Counted from the first letter of the stretch, positions 1-5,609 are shown. The stretch is 8,481 nucleotides of DNA from Candidatus Hodarchaeota archaeon (GCA_016840025.1 JAEOTF010000029.1:1-8481); one strand, 5' to 3'. Numbers and translations are program-made. The notes: generated by a model from the letters alone, not told the origin.

Positions 1-255
1 CCTTGTTTGTTTATACTCTTCTTCCAAAGGTTGGTATGGATCACTATTCATCCCAAGATAAATTGTTTGTGGAGATAACCGCGATAGTTCCTGTGAAAGT
101 TGTTTTTTTAGGTTAGTATAAATTCTTATTTCCTTTTCCCAGTTAAAATCATGTCTATTCAAAGCATAGCAGTAATAACAGAAGTGAAAACAGCCACAGT
201 ATGGATCAAATTGATAGTTCAATCCTTCGAGATTACAAGGTTCCAGTAATTGTGG
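1..255 (-). CDS. SPL-family radical SAM protein, 5' part only, early stop codon
   Basis: This is the N-terminal part of a radical SAM protein that continues beyond the left edge; 85 codons are visible. The frame reads GLNYQFDPYCGC, then the cluster motif C-x3-C-x2-C (Cys 22, 26 and 29 of the visible stretch) followed by YAL. It later reads GMNSDPYQPLE, which matches the TDPYQP-type segment of the SplB/spore-photolyase-like (COG1533) family. The three cysteines would hold a 4Fe-4S cluster that cleaves S-adenosylmethionine. The substrate of the archaeal members is unknown to me. The natural start looks like the GTG at 279-277, with GAGGAG at 290-285, but an in-frame TAA at 258-256 (codon 8) separates it from the conserved part. 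The interval given is the frame after that stop. It is either a pseudogene, a sequencing error, or re-initiates at a rare start such as TTG 222-220. The family call is firm; whether it is functional is open. Confidence 0.8.
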
Positions 256-279
256 TTATGAAATTTCCATTATTTTCAC
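256..279 (-). pseudogene. Interrupted first 8 codons of the radical SAM gene
   Basis: GTG at 279-277 opens VKIMEIS and then TAA at 258-256. The frame resumes directly as PQLLEPCNLEGLNYQF and the radical SAM cysteines. Archaeal SPL-like proteins typically begin with a short segment of the form K-x-x-E-I-K-A-K-S-x-L about 20 to 25 residues before the NPYxGC motif. The interrupted peptide fits that spacing and pattern, with the stop where a residue such as Ala or Lys would be expected. A well-placed ribosome binding site and TATA box upstream support this start. I infer a nonsense mutation or a base-call error. Confidence 0.55.
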
Positions 280-284
280 TACTT

Positions 285-290
285 CTCCTC
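285..290 (-). promoter_or_regulatory. Ribosome binding site of the radical SAM gene
   Basis: GAGGAG lies five bases before the GTG at 279-277. This decides the start codon and therefore shows that the TAA at 258-256 falls inside the gene rather than upstream of it. Confidence 0.6.
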
Positions 291-321
291 TCTTTTCACA
301 TATAATTCCCTCACAATTTGA

Positions 322-329
322 AATATAAA
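322..329 (-). promoter_or_regulatory. TATA box for the radical SAM gene
   Basis: The minus strand reads TTTATATT here, close to the archaeal TATA consensus. Transcription would start about 26 bases downstream, near 299, giving a leader of about 20 bases that contains the GAGGAG site. The geometry is ideal but no start site has been measured. Confidence 0.5.
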
Positions 330-352
330 TATTTTATCCATTAAGATTTGAA

Positions 353-406
353 TTAAGCAAGACAATGACGGCATAAAAAGATAATTACTTCTAAAAATTC
401 CTTCAT
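353..406 (-). CDS. Possible 17-residue small ORF with a CxxC pair
   Basis: An ATG at 406-404 is preceded by a strong GGAGG at 420-416 with nine bases between. The frame reads MKEFLEVIIF followed by LCRHCLA and a stop at 355-353. The CRHC pair recalls half of a zinc-binding knuckle. A one-base shift near the end would keep the frame open to a TAG at 281-279 that overlaps the GTG of the radical SAM gene, so a frameshifted small upstream gene is conceivable. It could equally be a chance ORF. No family is recognised. Confidence 0.2.
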   Translation of the reverse strand: MKEFLEVIIFLCRHCLA

Positions 407-551
407 TGATATCATCCTCCAATGAAATATGTTTTTACAATCCTTATAGGTTTCAAAAATGAGCCCGACAAAAACAATTGGTCATTTCACTTGGACATGC
501 CTCTAGCATTTATTTTTAAATGGAGATTGAATCATATAATTCGGTGATTTT

Positions 552-902
552 GTGTTTTCTTCTACAAAACATTATCCTCGCAAGTTTCGTTATACAAAGA
601 AGTTCAGTAACCGTCCTCCATTGATAAAACGCAGGATTTTTATTCATCGAACAGCCGAAATTGTGAAAACAAGGCCAAAGAGTCTGCAAAATCTTATAAA
701 AAGAATGGATAGGCATTACGTGCAGGGATTCAACAGTTTAGTGACAGTGGTTAGTAAATTGGAAGATAATATCCTCGAACAACTTCTATCTTTCATGGAA
801 AACACAGAACTAGCGATTCGGCTACTTGCTGATAAATTAACAGAAGAACCCGCATTAGTAGATACTTTTGAAAATCCAGAACGATTTAAGGATTTGTTGT
901 AA
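552..902 (+). CDS. Small hypothetical protein, basic N half and helical acidic C half
   Basis: This 116-residue protein matches no family I recognise. The first 55 residues are rich in Lys and Arg and contain many aromatic residues, as in nucleic-acid-binding or membrane-surface segments. Residues 60-116 look like two or three amphipathic helices with acidic faces (around LEDNILEQLL and LADKLTEEP), ending FENPERFKDLL. There is no signal peptide or membrane span. The GTG start is the first possible one after an in-frame stop at 537-539; GGTGA at 543-547 may serve as a weak ribosome binding site. It converges on the dehydrogenase gene, 47 bases away. The balanced amphipathic C half argues that it is real, but no homology can be claimed. 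Confidence 0.55.
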   Translation: MFSSTKHYPRKFRYTKKFSNRPPLIKRRIFIHRTAEIVKTRPKSLQNLIKRMDRHYVQGFNSLVTVVSKLEDNILEQLLSFMENTELAIRLLADKLTEEPALVDTFENPERFKDLL

Positions 903-927
903 TCTAACAGTCTCAATCTAACAGTCT
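901..927. repeat. Tandem 13-bp direct repeat in the convergent gap
   Basis: AATCTAACAGTCT occurs at 901-913 and again at 915-927, a period of 14 bases, starting inside the stop codon of the small protein gene. It lies between two converging genes. A slippage duplication is the simplest explanation. Confidence 0.7.
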
Positions 928-949
928 GAAATTAAGAAACATTTAATCT

Positions 950-2035
950 TTACGGCTTAATAATTGCTTTCATAACTTTAAGCTGTTCAACATCCTCTAG
1001 AGCGGTTTTAGTTTCTTCTAAAGAATAATCCCTGCTAATAATACTTTCAAAAGGATAAGAATCAGCATATTTCTCAACAAGTTTCACTGCTAAATAGAAA
1101 TGACTGAGATCACTCCCCCATGACCCACGAATAGTCAAGTGTTTCTTATTGATGTGCAAATGAGGATTAATTTGGACATCACCTGCATTTGTATACTGAC
1201 CAACTATTGTATAAGTTCCACCATCTCTAGTCATTTCCATTCCTTCTTTTATAGCAGATGGTACACCGGTCGCTTCTACTGTTACGTCCGCCCCTCGTCC
1301 ATGTGTGTGGTCTAAAACCGTTTTTACTCTGGTTTGTGGATCCTCTTCCATGATATTAATGGTTTCATCAATTTTAAATCCTTCAGCTATCTTTAAGCGG
1401 TGATCAGGAGCCCCTAACATAATAATTTGGAAAGCACCGCTTAATCTCGCGCAAAGAGCAGCCATTAAACCTACAGGTCCAGAACCTTGTACAGCTACTG
1501 TATCACCCAGTTTGATTTCGGATCTTTGAATTCCATGAATTGCAGTAGGAAGACCACAACCCGCAGCCATAAAACTTTTCATAAACGAACGATTTTGGAG
1601 CTTGATAATCTTTACACCTGGTTTTAGATAAATGTACTCTGACCAACCACCGAGTAAACCCTCTTTTGCAGAATATGTAATGCCATAGACTTTTCTCTTA
1701 GGACAACGAGTGTTAGTTTTTGCTACGAGACAATACCAACAATTATGACAGGTTTCGTGGACGTCCAAAAAGGTTACAGGATCGCCTTCATGCAATAACT
1801 CCCCATCAATGTCGGTAACGTTACCTTTTATCTTTTCTATCGTGCCTGTTGAAACATGGCCTGGAATTATGGGGTAGGGTACACCAGCCAAGTGACCTTT
1901 TAATAGATGAACGTCTGTTCCACAAACTTCGGAATATGCAGTTTTAACGAGTACCGCTCCCTGTTCTAAATCTGGGAACGGTTGATCAATCAGCTCTATT
2001 CTGCCTTTAGCTGTCATTTGTGCTGTTTTTACCAT
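950..2035 (-). CDS. Zinc-dependent medium-chain alcohol dehydrogenase
   Basis: This is a cytoplasmic MDR-superfamily oxidoreductase that should oxidise an alcohol with NAD(P)+. Counting from the GTG at 2044 (364 residues), the GroES-like catalytic domain has CGTD at 41-44 and GH at 62-63. Four structural-zinc cysteines lie at 99, 102, 105 and 114, with one more residue before the last than is usual. Cys163 in AAGCGLPTA is the third catalytic zinc ligand position. The Rossmann domain carries GSGPVG at 187-192. The residue after His63 is Val, where most zinc dehydrogenases have Glu (GHE); from memory, a sub-group with WYCLVAK and GITY...GLLGGWSE segments shares this, so it is probably family-specific. 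I prefer the ATG at 2035-2033 because family proteins begin at KTAxMTAxGRIEL; the GTG at 2044 is the alternative, and GGAG at 2063-2060 is distant from both. It is the second gene of a unit with the deacetylase. Confidence 0.9.
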   Translation of the reverse strand: MVKTAQMTAKGRIELIDQPFPDLEQGAVLVKTAYSEVCGTDVHLLKGHLAGVPYPIIPGHVSTGTIEKIKGNVTDIDGELLHEGDPVTFLDVHETCHNCWYCLVAKTNTRCPKRKVYGITYSAKEGLLGGWSEYIYLKPGVKIIKLQNRSFMKSFMAAGCGLPTAIHGIQRSEIKLGDTVAVQGSGPVGLMAALCARLSGAFQIIMLGAPDHRLKIAEGFKIDETINIMEEDPQTRVKTVLDHTHGRGADVTVEATGVPSAIKEGMEMTRDGGTYTIVGQYTNAGDVQINPHLHINKKHLTIRGSWGSDLSHFYLAVKLVEKYADSYPFESIISRDYSLEETKTALEDVEQLKVMKAIIKP

Positions 2036-2094
2036 CAATACCACTCATTCTGCTTTTTTCTCCAAATTAATAATCTTCAACATAAATAGTTTCA

Positions 2095-2868
2095 TTATTC
2101 TATCAATATCCCTTCAGCAACATCCGACATCCTTGAAAAGGCTGTTTGTTTCTTTTTCATATAAGATATTAAACGCTCTAATACCTGAAGTCGATAAGCA
2201 TGACCGATAACTGCAGGATGAAAGGTTAAAGAGTAAATTAAACGATTGTGAGGTATGTCTTTAGTAGTCAATAAAGCGTCAAATTGCGACTGCCATATCT
2301 CAAATGCTGTAGAAGGAGAATGCTGATGTTCCTCGAAAATTTTCCAATCATCCAAGAACCATTCTACGGGAAATTCAACTAATTTTCCCATCGATCTAGG
2401 AAGGTGTAGGATATAGGGACGATCATCGTTAAATAAACTAGAATCATAAATACAACCAGCTTTTACGATTAAATTATGTGTATTCGGAGATAATTTCCAG
2501 TAAGGTGCTCGAAATCCCTTGATTCTATCGGTATAATTCTCCAGTGACTGAGTCATCTTTTCAATAACAATTTTTTCCTCATAAATGGATAATGTATCAA
2601 GATTTTCATGGAGATAACCATGTCCTGCAATTTCATGCCCGTTAGAAACGATTTTTTTGACCAATTCTGGATAACTCTCTGTAATCCATCCACAGACAAA
2701 AAAAGTCGCAAATATATCGTGTTTTTTTAGTAGAGAGAGAATTCGAGGAGTTCCACGATGAATAGCAAACCTTCCTTTTGAAACTCTACCAGGTTCTTCC
2801 CGTTGTCGAATCTGCACGGATTCTGCGTCTAAATCAAAAGTTAAGCACACAGTTACAGGATTAGTCAT
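2095..2868 (-). CDS. Polysaccharide deacetylase (NodB domain), PuuE/HpPgdA-like
   Basis: This 257-residue protein is a carbohydrate esterase family 4 (NodB) metal-dependent hydrolase that removes acyl groups from N-acylated sugars or opens related cyclic amides. All five motifs are visible: TFDLDAE with Asp12 and Asp14; GHxxxH with His83 and His87; RAPYW at 120-124; DSS at 142-144; and LTFHP at 214-218 with His217. Asp14, His83 and His87 are the expected metal triad. The short length, the start close to motif 1 and the lack of a signal peptide resemble the cytoplasmic PuuE/HpPgdA group rather than secreted chitin or peptidoglycan deacetylases. The ATG at 2868 has GAGG at 2882-2879. It precedes the dehydrogenase on the same strand with a gap of 50 to 60 bases, so the two are probably co-transcribed. 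The true substrate cannot be told from sequence. Confidence 0.9.
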   Translation of the reverse strand: MTNPVTVCLTFDLDAESVQIRQREEPGRVSKGRFAIHRGTPRILSLLKKHDIFATFFVCGWITESYPELVKKIVSNGHEIAGHGYLHENLDTLSIYEEKIVIEKMTQSLENYTDRIKGFRAPYWKLSPNTHNLIVKAGCIYDSSLFNDDRPYILHLPRSMGKLVEFPVEWFLDDWKIFEEHQHSPSTAFEIWQSQFDALLTTKDIPHNRLIYSLTFHPAVIGHAYRLQVLERLISYMKKKQTAFSRMSDVAEGILIE

Positions 2869-2998
2869 TTTATAACTTCCTCAAAATTATTTGATTTGGT
2901 TTTAATCCTCAAATAGATAACAGTTTTCTATTTCACTACTTCACAGAATGAACTTCTAATGTTAACTTTACGCATCTTAAGTCTGAAGGGAGTACTTA

Positions 2999-3052
2999 AT
3001 GTTTATAATTCGAATTCTTTGTATAAACAATGGCAAATGTCGGAAGATCTAG
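2999..3052 (+). CDS. Possible 17-residue leader ORF
   Basis: ATG at 2999-3001 follows AAGGGAG at 2986-2992 with six bases between, ideal ribosome binding geometry. The frame reads MFIIRILCINNGKCRKI and stops at TAG 3050-3052, 74 bases before the GTG of the next gene. It overlaps the TATA-like repeat at 3000-3029, so it could only be translated from a promoter further upstream. It may be a leader peptide or chance. Confidence 0.15.
   Translation: MFIIRILCINNGKCRKI
3000..3029. promoter_or_regulatory. Inverted repeat with TATA-like arms in a divergent promoter region
   Basis: TGTTTATA at 3000-3007 is mirrored exactly by TATAAACA at 3022-3029 with a 14-bp spacer, which itself contains part of the palindrome AATTCGAATT (3007-3016). 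Each arm reads TTTATA outward on its own strand, so the two could serve as TATA boxes for both the deacetylase unit (-) and the gene at 3127 (+), or form an operator for a dimeric regulator. Leaders would be about 95 and 128 bases long. Confidence 0.35.
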
Positions 3053-3110
3053 TGACTGGATTCATATGTAAGTAATAATAGGAGATATGTATTGACCCTT
3101 ATTGATTTAC

Positions 3111-3115
3111 AGGAG
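3111..3115 (+). promoter_or_regulatory. Ribosome binding site for the gene at 3127
   Basis: AGGAG ends 11 bases before the GTG at 3127. An in-frame TGA at 3103-3105 excludes any longer form, so together they fix the start. Confidence 0.55.
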
Positions 3116-3126
3116 ACTGGCACAGA

Positions 3127-3969
3127 GTGATCCTTTCAGAAATAATTTTGAACAAAAGTGGTTTAATTGTTCATTTTGCTGAAGGAAATGTGACATCGGT
3201 TATGGAAAACATCAATGATGACATAATACTTCACTTTTTTAGTGAAAGAGAGAATTTAGAAGAACAATCATCCTCTCCTTTAACATTACAACTTAATCCC
3301 AGAATAAAAGGCAGGGCATACTTTCAGGAAGAAGATACATATATTATTATTTATCAAAATCAAATTTCGGAAACAGAAATTAAGGATTGCTATCAAAGAT
3401 TACTCCAGACACGCCAGCAGTTAAAAGGGCGATTGCAAGGGATAGCTTTTGGGTGGATGGATGATATTCTAGGACCTGACTGTCTATTTGAGATTCCTAG
3501 ACTACCTGAAGGAGTAGGCTTAGCCCTTATAACACAAAGTTGCACACTATTAGGATTAGGAATGGGAGAAGGTTTTCGTAAGGGGATTTTTGGACCTATT
3601 CCAGTTCCAAAACAAACTCATTTACAAGTTCTAGTTTATCAATTTTTAATTCAGGATCCCGACTCAAATGATCCACGATACGTTCAGTTGGGACGTCCTT
3701 GTTACCTTTACTTCATATTTCATGAAAATGACGAATATCTTCATTCTCAAGCTTTCCAAAGATTTCTTGAGTCATTTCTGGAAAATAACTTCCCAAGTAA
3801 AATCACCCAGCTCGATCTTGAGAACATTATGGAAATTGTTCGTGCAAGCTTTTTATTAGCGGCAGACACTGAAAAAGCGCAAAGAGAAGAACAAAAAATG
3901 CTATTAAGCTCAGTTAAGGCAATGAAAGGTCTTGTAAATAAGTTAGGGGCATTAGCTCAAATAATTTGA
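3127..3969 (+). CDS. Unrecognised two-module protein, possible longin-like N-terminal domain
   Basis: I cannot assign this 280-residue protein to a named family. Three parts can be seen. Residues 1-100 start with a strand-turn-strand pattern (ILNKSGLIVHFAEGN), then a variable loop, two more strands around RAYFQEEDTYIIIY and an amphipathic helix; this order is reminiscent of longin or roadblock folds, which is only a hypothesis. Residues 106-215 form a second alpha/beta module with conserved-looking blocks: DDILGPD, the Gly-rich LLGLGMGEGFRKGIFGPIPVP, LVYQFLIQDPDSNDPR and GRPCYLYFIF. Residues 216-280 are helical and include a charged segment (TEKAQREEQK) before an aliphatic end. There is no signal peptide, membrane span or nucleotide-binding P-loop. 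It starts with GTG, stands divergent from the deacetylase unit, and converges on the response regulator. Cytoplasmic regulatory or scaffold function would be a guess. Confidence 0.85.
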   Translation: MILSEIILNKSGLIVHFAEGNVTSVMENINDDIILHFFSERENLEEQSSSPLTLQLNPRIKGRAYFQEEDTYIIIYQNQISETEIKDCYQRLLQTRQQLKGRLQGIAFGWMDDILGPDCLFEIPRLPEGVGLALITQSCTLLGLGMGEGFRKGIFGPIPVPKQTHLQVLVYQFLIQDPDSNDPRYVQLGRPCYLYFIFHENDEYLHSQAFQRFLESFLENNFPSKITQLDLENIMEIVRASFLLAADTEKAQREEQKMLLSSVKAMKGLVNKLGALAQII

Positions 3970-3972
3970 AGA

Positions 3973-3986
3973 TTAAAAGCTTTTAA
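3973..3986. terminator. 14-bp palindrome just after the stop codon
   Basis: TTAAAAGCTTTTAA is a perfect palindrome three bases after the TGA at 3967-3969, in the gap between convergent genes. It may help end transcription of the two-module gene, although archaeal termination mostly depends on T-runs and the stem is AT-rich and weak. Confidence 0.3.
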
Positions 3987-4034
3987 ATGCAATAATTGAT
4001 TCTTATTCTGGGAACATATGCTAGAAATTGGTAC

Positions 4035-4400
4035 TCACCCTTTAGAAATCTGATTAAATACACCCATTATCTCCTGTTTCGAAAAAGGCTTTTTTATGAT
4101 AGCTATAGCTCCTAAATTCATAGCTTTTTGAGCCAAGGAGTCCTGTGACATAGCTGTGATTACAATTACTTGTGCTTTAGGATCAAAGGTCTTAATCCGT
4201 TTTAAAACCTCTAACCCATTCATTTTCGGCATGATAATGTCCAAGGTGACATAGTCAGGTTTAAGATCAGTATACATGCTTATTGCTTCTTCTCCATCTT
4301 CCGCTTCACCTATAATCTCGTAATCTGTTTCATTTAGATATTTTCCTAAAAGTTTACGGATAATACGAGCGTCGTCTACGACTAAGACCGTCTTCCTCAT
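4035..4400 (-). CDS. Single-domain response regulator (CheY-like receiver)
   Basis: This 121-residue protein is a complete phosphoacceptor receiver domain and nothing else. The acidic pocket is Asp9-Asp10 (VVDDA), the phosphorylated residue is Asp54 (TLDIIMP), the switch Thr is Thr82 (VITAMS) and the conserved Lys is Lys104 (KKPF). It would take a phosphoryl group from a histidine kinase and signal by protein contact, as it lacks any DNA-binding or enzyme output domain. IMPKMNGLEVLKRI and the AxxxGAxxxIxKPF end are typical of CheY-like proteins. The ATG at 4400 has GGAG at 4409-4406 with five bases between. No kinase, CheA or motility gene is nearby, so its partner is unknown. I leave the symbol empty because a chemotaxis role is not shown. 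It is divergent from the EamA gene across 268 bases. Confidence 0.95.
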   Translation of the reverse strand: MRKTVLVVDDARIIRKLLGKYLNETDYEIIGEAEDGEEAISMYTDLKPDYVTLDIIMPKMNGLEVLKRIKTFDPKAQVIVITAMSQDSLAQKAMNLGAIAIIKKPFSKQEIMGVFNQISKG

Positions 4401-4444
4401 TTTAGCTCCAAGCTTATTTTAGAAATATTGAGTTCTAAGACCGA

Positions 4445-4457
4445 ATTTAAATAAATT
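4445..4457 (-). promoter_or_regulatory. TATA-like element before the response regulator
   Basis: The minus strand carries AATTTATTTAAAT, about 50 bases before the ATG at 4400. Transcription would begin near 4425, leaving a short leader that includes the GGAG at 4409-4406. The match is AT-rich and loose, so this is a tentative call. Confidence 0.35.
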
Positions 4458-4482
4458 GAATAAAATGCAAATATACCCGATT

Positions 4483-4502
4483 GTCTATAATCTGGTCTAT
4501 AG
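4483..4502. repeat. Direct repeat GTCTATA, 12-bp period
   Basis: GTCTATA occurs at 4483-4489 and 4495-4501; the outer bases also form an inverted pair CTATA (4485-4489) and TATAG (4498-4502). It lies 23 bases from the palindrome at 4525-4536 in the divergent control region, so it may be part of a regulator site. It could also be chance in AT-rich DNA. Confidence 0.3.
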
Positions 4503-4524
4503 AGCTATTATGCATGCTTAATCG

Positions 4525-4536
4525 TTTCCTAGGAAA
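4525..4536. promoter_or_regulatory. Perfect palindrome TTTCCTAGGAAA, candidate operator
   Basis: This 12-bp perfect palindrome sits almost exactly midway between the response regulator start (4400) and the EamA start (4669), about 125-133 bases from each. Half-matches ATC and GAT flank it at 4521-4523 and 4540-4542. Such symmetry and its GC-containing core stand out in the AT-rich spacer and suggest a dimeric transcription factor site serving one or both genes. Confidence 0.35.
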
Positions 4537-4668
4537 GTTGATCTACTATTCAAGCAAAATTTGTTGAAAACAACCTATTTACTCATTAAAAATTAAAGAA
4601 GAAACAGAAAACTTTTGAAGCCCCTCATCACCAAAATTAGTGTTGACTAAAAGTAAGGTACAGAGTTA

Positions 4669-5595
4669 ATGATGATGGGAAATCCCCTTTCAATCAGCAT
4701 AGGAGAGATAGCTGCCCTAGTAGGAGCTGTTTGTTTTGGAATGGCAAATGTTGCTTATCGTTCCCAACGAAAAAATGCTAATTTCAGATTAATCAATACT
4801 CTAAAGGTATGGGAAAGTCTTCTTATTTTTACTTTCCTAGTGTTATTTTTAGGATTAATAGATGAAATTACACGGCTATCTACTGAGGTTCTTCTTCTTC
4901 TTAGTATTTCTGTGATATTAGGGATCGTAATAGGGGATTTAATTTATTTAAAAGGGCAAGAATTAGCTGGGGTCTCAAGGGCATATCCCATTGGTATGAG
5001 TTTCCCATTTACAACCTACTTACTAGAAATAGTCTTTTTGAATGAACATTTTAGGGGGGAAAAAGGTTTTAGTATCTTAGTTATAATATTAGGGATTATT
5101 CTCATTGGAAAAAGCACAAAGGAGCCCAAAAATACTCCCAATTCTTCACAAATGTTAGGGTCACTAAAAGAGATCCAATTAGGAATATTCTTGGCTATTT
5201 TAGCTTCTCTATTATGGTCTATGAGCAGTATAATTCTTAAAATAGGAGTAGAAGATGTAGATCCAATAACAGCAAGTTTCATCCGTACCGTTACTGCTAG
5301 TTTAGTTTTAATCCCTATATTTCTCTCTGGTTACTATAAGAAGGACGACTTTATCCCTTCCCAAAGGACATTATTGATTATTCTTCTAGCAGGTTTTACA
5401 GGAATGACTCTTGGAACTCTTCTCTATGTGACTGCAGTCAAAGAAATAGGGGCTTCTTCCACAGCAGCGTTAACAGCAATATCTCCTCTAATAACTGCTC
5501 CACTTTCAGTTATTTTCTTAAAAGAAAATGTATCTCCATTGATTATTCTAGGAACATTACTTACTGTGGGGGGGGTTCTTCTTCTAGTTCTATAG
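4669..5595 (+). CDS. EamA (DMT superfamily) membrane transporter
   Basis: This 308-residue integral membrane protein has two EamA repeats of about 140 residues, each with five predicted spans: roughly residues 8-28, 49-66, 73-92, 99-123, 131-148, and 170-192, 200-221, 235-255, 263-282, 287-307. The repeats end in matching Glu-containing turns, FLNEHF and FLKENV, just before their last span, a hallmark of the family. A hydrophilic linker (around KSTKEPKNTPNSSQ) joins them. EamA members export or import small metabolites such as amino acids, sugars or nucleobases; the substrate cannot be told here. Three consecutive ATGs begin the gene at 4669, 4672 and 4675; TAAGGT at 4654-4659 suits the first best. 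It is transcribed away from the response regulator and converges on the HAD-HEAT gene. Confidence 0.93.
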   Translation: MMMGNPLSISIGEIAALVGAVCFGMANVAYRSQRKNANFRLINTLKVWESLLIFTFLVLFLGLIDEITRLSTEVLLLLSISVILGIVIGDLIYLKGQELAGVSRAYPIGMSFPFTTYLLEIVFLNEHFRGEKGFSILVIILGIILIGKSTKEPKNTPNSSQMLGSLKEIQLGIFLAILASLLWSMSSIILKIGVEDVDPITASFIRTVTASLVLIPIFLSGYYKKDDFIPSQRTLLIILLAGFTGMTLGTLLYVTAVKEIGASSTAALTAISPLITAPLSVIFLKENVSPLIILGTLLTVGGVLLLVL

Positions 5596-5596
5596 A

Positions 5597-5607
5597 TTTT
5601 ATTTTTT
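5597..5607 (+). terminator. T-rich terminator of the EamA gene
   Basis: A run of ten T interrupted by one A follows the TAG at 5593-5595 by one base, the usual form of an archaeal intrinsic terminator. It fills the 14-bp gap before the end of the convergent HAD-HEAT gene. Confidence 0.5.
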
Positions 5608-5609
5608 CC

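Larger units (their letters stand above)
280..551. other. Non-coding spacer between divergent genes
   Basis: This stretch lies between the radical SAM gene (-) and the small protein gene (+). It contains the TATA box and ribosome binding site of the radical SAM gene, the 17-codon frame at 353-406, and a possible plus-strand TATA-like TTTATTTTTAAA at 509-520 about 38 bases before the GTG at 552. I see no tRNA, no repeat family and no longer coding frame with good codon use. Confidence 0.5.

Noticed and set aside
256..333. Open stretch NIYISNCEGIICEKRGEVV... as the end of a separate small protein stopping at 256
   Set aside because: The TATA box and GAGGAG site sit inside it and point to initiation at GTG 279, so most of the stretch is probably untranslated and open by chance.
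516..916. Two minus-strand open frames of 66 codons each
   Set aside because: They mirror the 552-902 gene, have low-complexity Ser/Leu-rich translations and no ribosome binding site; the plus-strand frame has the more protein-like charge and helix pattern.
3087..3095. ATG TAT TGA preceded by GGAG at 3081-3084
   Set aside because: A two-codon frame with poor spacing is not a credible gene.
3668..3859. 63-codon plus-strand frame
   Set aside because: It is an alternate frame inside the two-module protein gene with no independent start signal.
5016..5282. 88-codon minus-strand open frame
   Set aside because: It is antisense to the EamA transporter, whose membrane spans and repeat structure explain the sequence.
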